Source of the DNA: Tepidibacter hydrothermalis
GTDB lineage: Bacteria > Bacillota > Clostridia > Peptostreptococcales > Peptostreptococcaceae
Assembly (NCBI RefSeq): GCF_029542625.1
Contig: NZ_CP120733.1
Location: 1,612,001-1,676,000 of the forward strand
Length of the DNA stretch: 64,000 nt
Direction of reading: 5' to 3'
How positions within the stretch are numbered: position 1 is the first letter of the stretch; every line of letters begins with the position of its first letter. The notes below the pieces were generated by a model. The model searched no databases and was not told the DNA's origin. It was given only the letters and a program-made list of their open reading frames with translations. Made by a program: the position numbers and the translations under genes. Below, piece by piece: positions 9,272 to 17,484 of this stretch.

Positions 9272-10069
9272 CTAAATCAATTCAACTATCGGTTTTTTAA
9301 TTCCTTCGTATTGCTCAAATGGCTTATTAGATAGTAAATATGCGTTTTTAGGACAAATATGCAGACAACGACCACATGCTAAACATTGATTAGAGAATTG
9401 GATTCTATTATTAGAGAGTACTATATTATTATTTGGACATTTATTGACACAAACTTTGCATTTAGAACATTTATCGGAGTCAACTTTAATCATCATTTTG
9501 GCAAACCTACTAAACACTGTATATTTTGTAAAAATTGAACGAGCATACCAAAGATTTTTTTTAAGCATTGATCGTTGGTCTATTTGCACTTGGCCATCTG
9601 TGAATGACTTCATTAAGTTCCATACACCATCATAAATATTTCGAAGTGTTTGCTGGAATTTCTTTTCTTCGAATTTTGGTTCATCTTTTCTGAACATATA
9701 GAAATTATTTGGTGCAATGAATGCTCGAGCACCTACAACTTCAAAACCTCTTCTAGATATAAAATCTTTTAGAGTCAAATGCCCAAATGCTGTTCCCCAA
9801 CTATGTGTAACATAAGTAATAAAGCGTGCTTTGGGATTATTCTTCTTAGATATATATTTGATGATAAAATCATTCATATTAAAAGTGGATACAGAATTTT
9901 GTGTTGGTGTACCCGTTATAAAGAGATCATAGTCTTTTAGATTCCTGCTATGCTTAGTAATATCAATCATGTCAACATTATAAGCAATGTTTTCTAAATA
10001 AGCTTTAAAAACTTCTCCAACTCTTAGTGTATTGCCCGTACCAGTAAAGTAAATAACTGCTGCTTTCAT
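9272..10069 (-). CDS. EFR1 family flavodoxin-ferredoxin protein
   Basis: A 265-aa fusion of an N-terminal flavodoxin-like domain (FMN phosphate loop FTGTGNT at residues 8-14) and a C-terminal two-cluster ferredoxin (Cys201/204/207/211 and Cys229/232/235/239, both CxxCxxCxxxCP). It probably passes electrons between low-potential ferredoxin and an unknown partner. The RBS AAGGAGG precedes the ATG. It follows the double-cluster protein gene by 49 bases and very likely shares its TetR-controlled promoter. Confidence 0.9.
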   Translation of the reverse strand: MKAAVIYFTGTGNTLRVGEVFKAYLENIAYNVDMIDITKHSRNLKDYDLFITGTPTQNSVSTFNMNDFIIKYISKKNNPKARFITYVTHSWGTAFGHLTLKDFISRRGFEVVGARAFIAPNNFYMFRKDEPKFEEKKFQQTLRNIYDGVWNLMKSFTDGQVQIDQRSMLKKNLWYARSIFTKYTVFSRFAKMMIKVDSDKCSKCKVCVNKCPNNNIVLSNNRIQFSNQCLACGRCLHICPKNAYLLSNKPFEQYEGIKKPIVELI

Positions 10070-10118
10070 TTAAACCTCCTTGTGAGTATAAGAAATATTG
10101 TAAAATGATTTGATTAAA

Positions 10119-11066
10119 CTAATCAAATGTATTAGTTTTTCTAAAATGGACTTCATGAACTTTATGATAATCTGACTTATTAAAAATACATTCCTTAATG
10201 CATATTGAACATCCGAATGAGGTTGAGAATGATTTAGCACATTTAGGTAATTCAATATACTCGTTGGTTATACTAGCTTTTTCAATACCTACTATTGCGT
10301 TTGCTGGGCAACGCTTAGAGCAAATCTGACAAGTGCTACAAAAACTCTTGATCCAATTATGAGGATTTATCTTTGGGAATGGTAAGTTTTCAATATTTGT
10401 ATAGATAGCTGTTATTCTTTGTCTTGGACCAACAACTGGAGATATTAAAAGTCCATGATTTCCTATGGCACCCATAGCTGCTTCTTCTGCCAGATGCTTA
10501 TAGTCAACATCACCACCCATAGCTGGACCTGCCTGAGCACTAAAGCCTTTAGTTCTGAGATAGTCAGCAATTTTATTTGAGATACGTCCCAATTTATTGT
10601 AAGTGAAATGTACCTCATGTCCCGTATCTCGTGATGGTGCTAATGAGATTTGTTTAGGATTCATCTCCATAGTGAGTACTATTGCATTATCATGAAGTAT
10701 TGCACGATCTTTGAAAATCAATTTTGAGTTAACCTTCGTAAATCCTATATCATTAACACCTAGTGACTTTGCATACTCAATTAGATCTGATAATTCTTCT
10801 GAGGAAATGGCTGTTTTCATCTCTGATGGATTTTTTGAAATACTTTCATAACTTAATTTTGTCTGTTGTCCAGTATCAATCATTACTTCAAAAGTTTTAG
10901 GATAGAACTTTGGTGGTCCTTCACCATATTTTCTAGCCAAATCAGCAATATTGTGTGATACTTTAGATTTCTCTGAATGTCTGAATAGAACTGTATTCTT
11001 TGCTACATAATTCTCGGTGTTAAAGTCTACTTTGATTTGTTTTTCTAATTGCTCTGGTCGGCTCAT
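10119..11066 (-). CDS. 4Fe-4S double-cluster protein (QueG / reductive dehalogenase-like)
   Basis: A 315-aa protein with a C-terminal double-cluster domain as in epoxyqueuosine reductase and reductive dehalogenases: CxxCxxCxxxCP at residues 243-253 and a second set at 276, 286, 289 and 293. The middle part (GPAMGGDVDYKHLAEEAAMGAIGNHGLLISP) resembles the corrinoid-binding region of that superfamily, so a cobamide is possible but not shown. There is no Tat signal, so it is cytoplasmic. Start: ATG 11066, 6 bases after GAGG; the upstream in-frame ATG at 11084 lacks an RBS. Its promoter region holds a perfect TetR-type operator at 11110-11126. Confidence 0.85.
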   Translation of the reverse strand: MSRPEQLEKQIKVDFNTENYVAKNTVLFRHSEKSKVSHNIADLARKYGEGPPKFYPKTFEVMIDTGQQTKLSYESISKNPSEMKTAISSEELSDLIEYAKSLGVNDIGFTKVNSKLIFKDRAILHDNAIVLTMEMNPKQISLAPSRDTGHEVHFTYNKLGRISNKIADYLRTKGFSAQAGPAMGGDVDYKHLAEEAAMGAIGNHGLLISPVVGPRQRITAIYTNIENLPFPKINPHNWIKSFCSTCQICSKRCPANAIVGIEKASITNEYIELPKCAKSFSTSFGCSICIKECIFNKSDYHKVHEVHFRKTNTFD

Positions 11067-11109
11067 ATTAATCCTCACTTTCATTTTATATTTTATATTT
11101 TACACTTCG

Positions 11110-11126
11110 TGCAAGTGTTACTTGCA
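11110..11126. promoter_or_regulatory. TetR operator in the ferredoxin operon promoter
   Basis: Perfect inverted repeat TGCAAGT-GTT-ACTTGCA. On the minus strand it contains TTGCAC, usable as a -35 box about 17-18 bases before a TATAAA-like -10, so binding would block the operon's promoter. A near-identical copy lies in front of the tetR gene. Confidence 0.75.
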
Positions 11127-11142
11127 TGGAGCGTAAAAAAAA

Positions 11143-11721
11143 TTACTTTGATATTCCTCTTGCAAAAATTTCTGCATTCTTTCTTATAAATTCTTCAGTT
11201 GGTAATTCTATTATGGCTTTGTTTGTCATTATTTTCGTTACAGCTAACCCTACAATTAAAGTGCTAAATGACAATGCTAGAAGTTCAGTATCCGTTTCAA
11301 TGATTGCTCCACGTTTATACATTTCATCAAAGTATGATTTATATGATTCCTTTACACGCATAGGTAATTTTGAGAATATACGTTCAAAATCTTCCCCCAA
11401 TTCTTCTAGCAGAGTAAGCATTAGAGGCATATTTTTAGACATTGAGTTGAAATACAGTACACTTGACTTGCAAAGATCTTCACTCAAGTTAAATTTTGCA
11501 TCATTCTTAAAATAGCTAGTTAAAGGATCCATATTACTCATCTTATATTTGATAATTTCTTCTATTATTGCTTTCTTCTTTCCAAACAACCTAAATATAG
11601 TTACTTCATTGACTCCAGCTTCTTTTGCAATTAATTTTGTCGTTGTCTTCTTGTAGCCATTTCTAACAAACAAATCCATACTTGCCTGAAGAATCTTTTC
11701 CTTAGATGATCTTGAGTCCAT
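11143..11721 (-). CDS. TetR/AcrR family repressor of the ferredoxin operon
   Basis: A 192-aa TetR protein: helix-turn-helix at residues about 25-50 (LIAKEAGVNEVTIFRLFGKK) and a helical ligand-binding C-terminal domain. ATG 11721 is set by AGGAGG seven bases upstream; an upstream in-frame ATG would add 16 residues without an RBS. Matching operators flank the gene: 11741-11757 in its own promoter and 11110-11126 before the next gene. I infer autoregulation and repression of the downstream iron-sulfur genes, relieved by an unknown small molecule. Confidence 0.9.
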   Translation of the reverse strand: MDSRSSKEKILQASMDLFVRNGYKKTTTKLIAKEAGVNEVTIFRLFGKKKAIIEEIIKYKMSNMDPLTSYFKNDAKFNLSEDLCKSSVLYFNSMSKNMPLMLTLLEELGEDFERIFSKLPMRVKESYKSYFDEMYKRGAIIETDTELLALSFSTLIVGLAVTKIMTNKAIIELPTEEFIRKNAEIFARGISK

Positions 11722-11740
11722 CGAAATTCCTCCTATTTTA

Positions 11741-11757
11741 TGCAAGTAATACTTACA
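11741..11757. promoter_or_regulatory. TetR operator, autoregulatory copy
   Basis: TGCAAGT-AAT-ACTTACA: same arms and 3-base spacer as the operator at 11110 with one arm change (G to A), placed 20 bases upstream of the tetR ATG. Confidence 0.7.
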
Positions 11758-12021
11758 TACTAACATCAAGATTCTAGATTGTCAATTTTTTTGTAAAGTA
11801 CAATTGGGGTCAACTTTGAATTCAAACTATATTGTTATACAATGCACTAATTAGAGATGAACAGTATCATAAGTAAAAAACAAAAACTTATATTAATACT
11901 AATTTTATGGTAAATATTGTATAATAAAGATGTTATGAGAAAGTATTTGATAAATATACGATGTTTAAAACTAAATTTTTAATAATAAAATATTTTGAAA
12001 AATTTGGGAGGGATGATTTTA

Positions 12022-12492
12022 ATGGAGATAGTTTACTTATCTGACTATCCTCAATATGCAGAAATAGTAGCCAGATGGATATTTGAGGAGTTTGTAAAAA
12101 GCATAAGACCTGAAGTAACATTGGATATGGTGCTTAATAGGATTAAGGAGAGAAATAAATATGATATGCCTGTAACTGTTATAGTTTTAGAGGGGAATTT
12201 GTGTTTAGGAACTGTTTCTTTATTCAATAATGATCTAAAAAATAGACCTGATTTAGAGCCATGGTTAGCTTCTCTTATTGTTAGTAAAGAATTTAGAAAT
12301 AGAGGAATTGGAAAAATCCTTGTTGATGAAATAATAAAAATAGCAAAAAATAGAGGTTATAAACAATTATATTTAAGAACTGAAAAGGCTGTTGATTATT
12401 ATAAGAAATTAGGTTGGGATTATATAGAAGAAACATTTGATGATATTATTGGACAAACCACTCATATTTTCATGAAAAATATAATAGAGTAA
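12022..12492 (+). CDS. GNAT family N-acetyltransferase
   Basis: A 156-aa single-domain GNAT protein. The acetyl-CoA pyrophosphate loop reads FRNRGIGKIL (RxxGxG/A, residues about 95-104), after the typical beta-4 strand PWLASLIVSKEF; YLRTEKAVDYYKKLGW is the usual C-terminal helix-strand. Start: ATG 12022 sits 9 bases after GGGAGGG; the ATG at 12013 touches the RBS. The acceptor is unknown. A short remnant ORF follows. Confidence 0.88.
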   Translation: MEIVYLSDYPQYAEIVARWIFEEFVKSIRPEVTLDMVLNRIKERNKYDMPVTVIVLEGNLCLGTVSLFNNDLKNRPDLEPWLASLIVSKEFRNRGIGKILVDEIIKIAKNRGYKQLYLRTEKAVDYYKKLGWDYIEETFDDIIGQTTHIFMKNIIE

Positions 12493-12521
12493 ATAAAAAA
12501 TATATAAATAGGAGAGAAAAA

Positions 12522-12587
12522 ATGGGATTATTTGGATTAAATAAAGATGAAATATGGGAAGAATTTAGTATTGAAAGAGAATGTTAA
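12522..12587 (+). pseudogene. 21-codon ORF, probable 5' remnant of a lost gene
   Basis: MGLFGLNKDEIWEEFSIERE-type peptide with a good RBS (AGGAGAG) and a start like that of a larger soluble protein, but it runs into the stem of the terminator at 12574. A truncated gene joined to a terminator is more likely than a real short peptide. The following stretch to 12805 shows a few coding-like codons on the plus strand near 12645-12715 and no intact gene. Confidence 0.4.
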
Positions 12588-12604
12588 AATCATTCTCTTT
12601 TTTT
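12574..12604 (+). terminator. rho-independent terminator
   Basis: Perfect 10-bp stem AAAGAGAATG / CATTCTCTTT, 7-base loop, T-run. It would end the GNAT transcript. Confidence 0.85.
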
Positions 12605-12805
12605 AGATTTAAAAGTATTTATAGTTAGAATATTATTGTAAAGTGTGGGAAAATATGTGAAGTTCATTTACTTGATGAATTATCAAAAAATGATAGACTT
12701 ATAAACTTAGTGTAGTAAAAGTAAATATACGAAATATTTGTGATGAATCATTCGCATATATACTGCACATACCAGAAGTAATTACTGAAAATACTATTAT
12801 TTTGT

Positions 12806-13390
12806 TTAGAATCCCATTAATTTTTTAACGTTATTACAGTTTTCTTTTGATGTAAGCATTTCTAAAAGTTTAAAAGCTACATTAAAAGCAGTTGAAGGAT
12901 TGTAGGAAGTGATTATATTTTTATCTATAACAATAGGTTCGTTAAAAATAACATTGACTCCAAATTCAGATAATTGTTTTTGCCTTTTACTATTCACAAA
13001 ATTATATGTTGTAGCATTTCTACCAGATAGTACTCCGCTCTTTCCAATAGGTAGTGCACCAACACAAACAGAAGCAATTATTTTTTCAGCTTTGTCAAAT
13101 TGTCTGATTATATCTAGAAAATCTTCACTATAAGCATCTTCATAAAAGTCTGCTTCTTCAAATCCACCTGGTATTGCAAGTGCATCGAATTCATCAACAT
13201 TAACTTCACTTATGTGCATTTCAGGAATTACTGTAAAGTTCCAAGTGCACTTTAGTTTTTCTTTCCTTCCAACTGTCACTAAATCTGTAGTACCATCACC
13301 CTCCAATTTATTCCATCCTATTACATCTGTGAAAACACTTGCCTCTACGGCTTCAAAACCATCTGATAGAAGTAACAACACTTTTTTCAT
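12806..13390 (-). CDS. DJ-1/PfpI family protein
   Basis: A 194-aa protein with the DJ-1 fold: N-terminal GFEAVEAS with the conserved Glu near residue 13-16, the AIPGGFEEAD strand-turn at 72-81 and the nucleophile elbow ASVCVGA with Cys109. Relatives are glyoxalase/deglycase-like or redox chaperones; no His-Asp protease partner can be named. RBS AGGAGG precedes the ATG. It is divergent from the LysR gene at 13556 with a 165-base shared promoter region, the usual arrangement for a LysR target. Confidence 0.88.
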   Translation of the reverse strand: MKKVLLLLSDGFEAVEASVFTDVIGWNKLEGDGTTDLVTVGRKEKLKCTWNFTVIPEMHISEVNVDEFDALAIPGGFEEADFYEDAYSEDFLDIIRQFDKAEKIIASVCVGALPIGKSGVLSGRNATTYNFVNSKRQKQLSEFGVNVIFNEPIVIDKNIITSYNPSTAFNVAFKLLEMLTSKENCNNVKKLMGF

Positions 13391-13555
13391 TTAAATAGCC
13401 TCCTTTTAATATTTGTTAGTATATATAGTTATTGCTTGTTTTTTTTAAGTATAACATTACATATATCATCAGTAAAATTGAAAGAAATGAAGTTAATAAT
13501 CGAAAAATATGATACTATAATATTAAAAAATTTACATGATAAAGGAATGAATAAA

Positions 13556-14449
13556 ATGGAAATACGACATTTGCAAACATTTATAACTATTGTTGAATTA
13601 GGAGGATTTACAAAAGCAGCAGAGTATTTAGGTTATGCTCAATCTACAATAACATCTCATATTCAAATTTTAGAAAATGAATTAGGAGAAATTTTATTTG
13701 ATCGTCTAGGTAAAAAAATTATTTTGACTAATGTTGGTAAGAAATTAGTTCCATATGCTAGGCAAATGTTAGATACATATAGTGAAATTAAAAATATAAC
13801 CTCAGATAAGAATTGTGTGTCTGGAGATTTAATTATTGGAGCAGGGGAATCGTTATCTATATATAGGCTAGGAAAACTTTTGAAAGAATATAAAAAAAGG
13901 TTTCCTAAAGTAAATATCATTTTGAAGAATTCAATCTGTAGTGATTTAAGAAGTAAATTGAGAAATGGAGAATTGGATATTATTTTCACTATTGAACCTC
14001 AAGTTATGGATGAGGATTTAGTTGTTAGAAATTTAAAAGATGAATGTATGTTTATTATAGGTGCTCCAGATTCAGGTTTAGAATTTTTATCTTCCGATTT
14101 AAAAAGTAAAGATGTAAGAGAAAGTATTATATTCAGTGAAAAAGGGTGTAGTTTTAGAATAGCTTTTGAAAATTATTTGAAAAAGAAAAGAATAAAACAC
14201 GTAAATCCACTAGAATTTTCAAGCATAGAAGCTACTAAAAAGTGTGTGATGAATGGTTTGGGAATTTCATTTTTACCCTTCTATGCAATTAGCAACGAGC
14301 TAAGAGAAGGAAGTCTTAAGGGCATAGAAGTTAAAGAGTTTTGCGATAAGTTTGAAACTCAGTTGGTGTACCATAAAAATAAAAATATACATCAAGCTAT
14401 GAATGAATTAATAAAAATGACATTAAAAGATTCTGTTAGTTGGGAATAA
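13556..14449 (+). CDS. LysR family transcriptional regulator
   Basis: A 297-aa LysR protein: N-terminal winged helix (GGFTKAAEYLGYAQSTITSHIQILENELGEILFDR) and a periplasmic-binding-protein-like effector domain from about residue 90. ATG 13556 lies 9 bases after AAAGGA and gives the canonical MEIRHLQTF start; longer in-frame starts lack an RBS. It is divergent from the DJ-1 gene, its likely target. The spacing of its terminus to the next gene suggests single transcription. Confidence 0.92.
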   Translation: MEIRHLQTFITIVELGGFTKAAEYLGYAQSTITSHIQILENELGEILFDRLGKKIILTNVGKKLVPYARQMLDTYSEIKNITSDKNCVSGDLIIGAGESLSIYRLGKLLKEYKKRFPKVNIILKNSICSDLRSKLRNGELDIIFTIEPQVMDEDLVVRNLKDECMFIIGAPDSGLEFLSSDLKSKDVRESIIFSEKGCSFRIAFENYLKKKRIKHVNPLEFSSIEATKKCVMNGLGISFLPFYAISNELREGSLKGIEVKEFCDKFETQLVYHKNKNIHQAMNELIKMTLKDSVSWE

Positions 14450-14613
14450 TAGTTGCAACTGAACTTATAGGAAAAAATAAATTTGGTTATATAGATATTA
14501 TAGGAATATTAGTAATTTAAATCAGATTATATTGTAAAACATGATATTGTACTATACAATAAAAATTAAATAAAGTATTTTTTTATACAAAATATATTTA
14601 TTAGGGGTGAAGA

Positions 14614-14643
14614 AATGTCTACAACAAAAAGGACACAGAAGTA
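14614..14643 (+). pseudogene. 9-codon ORF with strong RBS, probable truncated gene start
   Basis: MSTTKRTQK then TAA, preceded by AGGGGTGAAG at good spacing. It looks like the cut-off start of a regulator-like gene. A leader peptide for the catB gene 53 bases downstream is an alternative, since chloramphenicol-resistance genes can have short regulatory leaders; I saw no clear hairpin masking the catB RBS. Confidence 0.3.
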
Positions 14644-14696
14644 AGCCTTCTATACTATAGGTTATATAATTAAAAATAGCATAGGAGGCATTTTAT

Positions 14697-15320
14697 ATGA
14701 ATAATAATATTTTTGATAGCTGGATGGATAGCTATATTATAAAGGATTATATTACAAATAAAAATATTGAGGTTGGGGATTTTACTTATTATTCAGGTTA
14801 TTATCATGGCAAGCATTTTGAGGATTATTGTGTAAGGTATTTATCACCGGATAGAGATGATGTTGATAAACTTAAAATAGGTAAATTTTGCTCTATAGGT
14901 TCAGGGGCTATATTCATTATGGCAGGAAATCAAGGTCACAGATATGATTGGATAACAAGTTATCCTTTTTATTACTCAACTATTAATGAGAATGCAAAAG
15001 ATGGATATATACAATCTGGAGATACTGTGGTAGGAAATGATGTTTGGATAGGAACTGAAGCAGTTATAATGCCTGGAGTAAAAATAGGAGATGGTGCTGT
15101 TATAGGAACAAGAGCATTGGTTACAAAAGATGTAGAGCCATATACTATTATTGGAGGAAATCCAGCTAAGCCTATAAAGAAAAGATTCACACAAGATGAA
15201 ATAAAAATGTTGTTAGAAATGAAATGGTGGAATTGGCCTATTGAAAAAATCAAAAATAACATGCTACTTTTATGTAGCAATAATATAAAATTATTGTTTG
15301 AAGAGTTTTTGAACGAATAA
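14697..15320 (+). CDS. catB: CatB-type chloramphenicol / xenobiotic O-acetyltransferase
   Basis: A 207-aa left-handed beta-helix acetyltransferase. The blocks YYSGYYHG (31-38), PDRDDVDKLKIGKFCSIGSG, FIMAGNQGHRYDW with catalytic His81, GNDVWIGTEAVIMPGVKIGDGAVIG and GGNPAKPIKKRF match CatB enzymes nearly throughout, so acetylation of chloramphenicol or a similar hydroxyl drug is likely, though streptogramin (Vat) enzymes share the fold. RBS AGGAGG before the ATG. It stands alone between a truncated ORF and a terminator, with no mobile-element ends, so it may be an intrinsic resistance gene. Confidence 0.9.
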   Translation: MNNNIFDSWMDSYIIKDYITNKNIEVGDFTYYSGYYHGKHFEDYCVRYLSPDRDDVDKLKIGKFCSIGSGAIFIMAGNQGHRYDWITSYPFYYSTINENAKDGYIQSGDTVVGNDVWIGTEAVIMPGVKIGDGAVIGTRALVTKDVEPYTIIGGNPAKPIKKRFTQDEIKMLLEMKWWNWPIEKIKNNMLLLCSNNIKLLFEEFLNE

Positions 15321-15417
15321 ATACATTAATTATTGTTTAAGCTTAGCATTAACATAATTGCAACAAACGTACAAATTAAAAAGTTAAGATACATTGTAAT
15401 TTAAATACCAAGTACGG

Positions 15418-15455
15418 AAAAGCTGCTTAATTTTAAAATTAAGCAGCTTTTTATT
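15418..15455 (+). terminator. bidirectional terminator after catB
   Basis: AAAGCTGCTTAATTTT and its exact complement back to back (15419-15450), then TTATTT. The A-run on the left allows use by the convergent PrdD-like gene. Confidence 0.85.
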
Positions 15456-15530
15456 TGATTATAAAAGTATATTAAAAGTAGGTCTTTCTAACTTTTATTA
15501 AATAATAACTAAAGTTTGTGTAGAAATCCC

Positions 15531-16292
15531 TTAAGTCATTGCTTTTAAAGCACCATCCCTATATTCATTAGGGGACAGGATGATAGGAACATTACCTAAA
15601 TCTATATTTGATTTTCCTCCTATATATCCAGAAGGTTCCTGGGGTAATAGCTGGTTATCATGCAGAGCACCTTGTCCACCTACTTGCTTTATAATCACTA
15701 CTTTTTTCTTATTAGGACTTATTTTATCAAAAAATTCATGAGTTTCATCCGCATTTCTGCCATATATTTTTTTTAATTCTTCCCTTATACATTGAATGAA
15801 TTCATCACATACTTTATGAACTGCTGATGTTATTTTTCTAGTGAAAAATGTATCTGACTTTAGAATAACATCTACATGAATTATATAATCTTTTGTAGAA
15901 GGGGTTCCCGCTCTATCAAAAAAAACACGTTTACTTAAAGGGCCTTCGAAAGCACCAAAAAGTGCTACTTTTTTATCGTCTTCAAACGCTCCTGTAAGCA
16001 TAACAGATACTCCAGTTAAAGTATGAGTTATTCCATCGCCAATATTACCAAGAACTTTTGTAGATATAGGTATTATGTCCATTATATTAGTTATTTTCTT
16101 ATCATGATCCCCTGGATTAATAATAGAAATATCAATAGATTTAAAAAAATCTTGACTCTTAACAAGTTCTTTTGATATAGATTTATTTAAAATCAAAGTT
16201 CCTTTTTCGTAGGAAGTTTTGTCTTCAAATTTAACTTTATCTACATGAAAAGCCTTTATTACTAATCTTCTCAATATCTTTTCTTTTTCCAT
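15531..16292 (-). CDS. prdD: PrdD-like proline reductase cluster protein
   Basis: A 253-aa protein that I recognise as the PrdD type, related to the pro-protein part of D-proline reductase PrdA. Conserved-looking blocks: LVIKAFH, INPGDHD, IPISTKVLGNIGDGITHTL, RAGTPSTKDYIIHVD, KKVVIIKQVGGQGALHDNQLLPQEPSGYIGG and SPNEYRDGALKAM. D-proline reductase is a selenoenzyme of Stickland fermentation; no prdA, prdB or selenium genes are near, so this copy is an orphan. Start: ATG 16292, 6 bases after AAAGGTG. A TetR gene lies upstream on the same strand, with a palindrome between them. Confidence 0.75.
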   Translation of the reverse strand: MEKEKILRRLVIKAFHVDKVKFEDKTSYEKGTLILNKSISKELVKSQDFFKSIDISIINPGDHDKKITNIMDIIPISTKVLGNIGDGITHTLTGVSVMLTGAFEDDKKVALFGAFEGPLSKRVFFDRAGTPSTKDYIIHVDVILKSDTFFTRKITSAVHKVCDEFIQCIREELKKIYGRNADETHEFFDKISPNKKKVVIIKQVGGQGALHDNQLLPQEPSGYIGGKSNIDLGNVPIILSPNEYRDGALKAMT

Positions 16293-16442
16293 ATAAATCA
16301 CCTTTCTTGTATATTAATATTAAAAAATATTAGATTAACAACGAATTGTTTACGAATTACCTCGAGTCCGATAGTTTAGCAGCCAAGCTCTAATAATTTA
16401 TGTATACATTTGGTAGATGAAAAGTTATCCAATAAACTTAAT

Positions 16443-16457
16443 ATGTTCAGTGAACAT
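16443..16457. promoter_or_regulatory. palindrome ATGTTCA-G-TGAACAT, putative operator
   Basis: Perfect 7-bp inverted repeat with a 1-base centre, about 150 bases upstream of the PrdD-like gene and downstream of the TetR gene. The shape fits a TetR-family operator; no second copy was found at the tetR start. The rest of the 16293-16551 gap shows nothing recognisable. Confidence 0.4.
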
Positions 16458-16551
16458 GTTAAGAGAATAACATTTTTTTAACTGAATTGTCAAGAAGATT
16501 ACAATTTAAAAAAAGTCTACTGAGGGTTAGTGTTGTTATAATAAAAAAAGG

Positions 16552-16598
16552 AAAAGATGTGCTGTACTCATAGTTTTATTGAGTAGAACACATCTTTT
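16552..16598 (-). terminator. terminator of the TetR gene
   Basis: Stem AAAAGATGTG / CACATCTTTT with an inner TACTCA / TGAGTA helix. On the minus strand it is followed by CC and a T-run. Confidence 0.8.
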
Positions 16599-16621
16599 GT
16601 TATTATTTATATTAATTAAAT

Positions 16622-17224
16622 TTAACTACATTTAAATACATCTAGGTAAAGAGAGAGTTCTTTAATAGTAGTTTCTTCTAAATCATAGTTACCATCGTGG
16701 ATTAACCAATCAAATATTATGCCTCGTACAAATCGTAGAATTTTCCAAGTAATTTCTTTTGAGCAAATATCATTTCTTAATTCTGTATTATTTTGTCCCT
16801 CTATAACCACCGAATTAAGACTTACAAAAAAGCTTCTTTTTTCAGAAAAGAAATATTCATTGTCAGAATGAATATGATACGTATATATTTGTTTTAAAAT
16901 ATCTATATTAAGATTTTCACCAATATTTGTTTGAATTTTAATTAATTCTTCAATCTTTTCTAAGCTATTTAAATCTTTTCTAGTTAAAATATTTGCTTCA
17001 TCAAGAAGCATATCAGCATCTTTATACACTTTGAAAAGTATATCTTGTTTTGATTTAAAATAAAGGTAGAATGTACCGGTTGATACATTTGCTTCTTTGC
17101 AAATTTTTCTTATTGTTACTTTATCAAAACCTATTTCAGTAATTAGATCGACAGTAGTATCAAAAATCTTTTTTTTTGTTGCAATTGCTTGCTTTTGACG
17201 ATTAGTTAAATTTCGCTCATCCAT
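16622..17224 (-). CDS. TetR/AcrR family transcriptional regulator
   Basis: A 200-aa TetR protein with the helix-turn-helix IRKICKEANVSTGTFYLYFKSKQDIL at residues about 38-63 and a helical C-terminal domain. The ATG at 17224 is 13 bases after AAGGAG, wider than usual; a closer ATG is out of frame. A broken Old Yellow Enzyme fragment lies immediately upstream on the other strand, suggesting that its original divergent target gene was lost. Present neighbours on the same strand are the MATE exporter (upstream) and the PrdD-like gene (downstream). Confidence 0.88.
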   Translation of the reverse strand: MDERNLTNRQKQAIATKKKIFDTTVDLITEIGFDKVTIRKICKEANVSTGTFYLYFKSKQDILFKVYKDADMLLDEANILTRKDLNSLEKIEELIKIQTNIGENLNIDILKQIYTYHIHSDNEYFFSEKRSFFVSLNSVVIEGQNNTELRNDICSKEITWKILRFVRGIIFDWLIHDGNYDLEETTIKELSLYLDVFKCS

Positions 17225-17285
17225 AATTTATACATTTCTCCTTTTTTCCTTCTTTTATTTATTATCATAAATTATCTTATAGTTC

Positions 17286-17465
17286 ATGTCAAAACTTAGT
17301 AACTTTTTATTGACAAATTATATAATGGAAAATGATATTGAGAAACGCGTTGACCATTTTTTTCCATGTACAGCAACAGACCCAGCTGGACATATAAAAG
17401 TAGCTGGAGAAATGACAGATAGAGTTCATGCTTTTGGATTAAAAATATTTCTGGAATTAAGCTAT
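17286..17465 (+). pseudogene. fragment of an Old Yellow Enzyme-type flavin oxidoreductase
   Basis: A frame containing MENDIEKRV, PCTATDPAGHIK and MTDRVHAFGLKIFLELS resembles the N-terminal barrel part of NADH:flavin oxidoreductases (the usual R-x-H-x-x-G-x-K-I-F-x-Q-L strand). The match ends near 17465, where the frame enters the end of the MATE gene on the other strand. About 50 of the usual 350 or more residues remain, so it is a deletion remnant. Confidence 0.5.
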
Positions 17466-17484
17466 TTACTAAATAAATGTTTAG

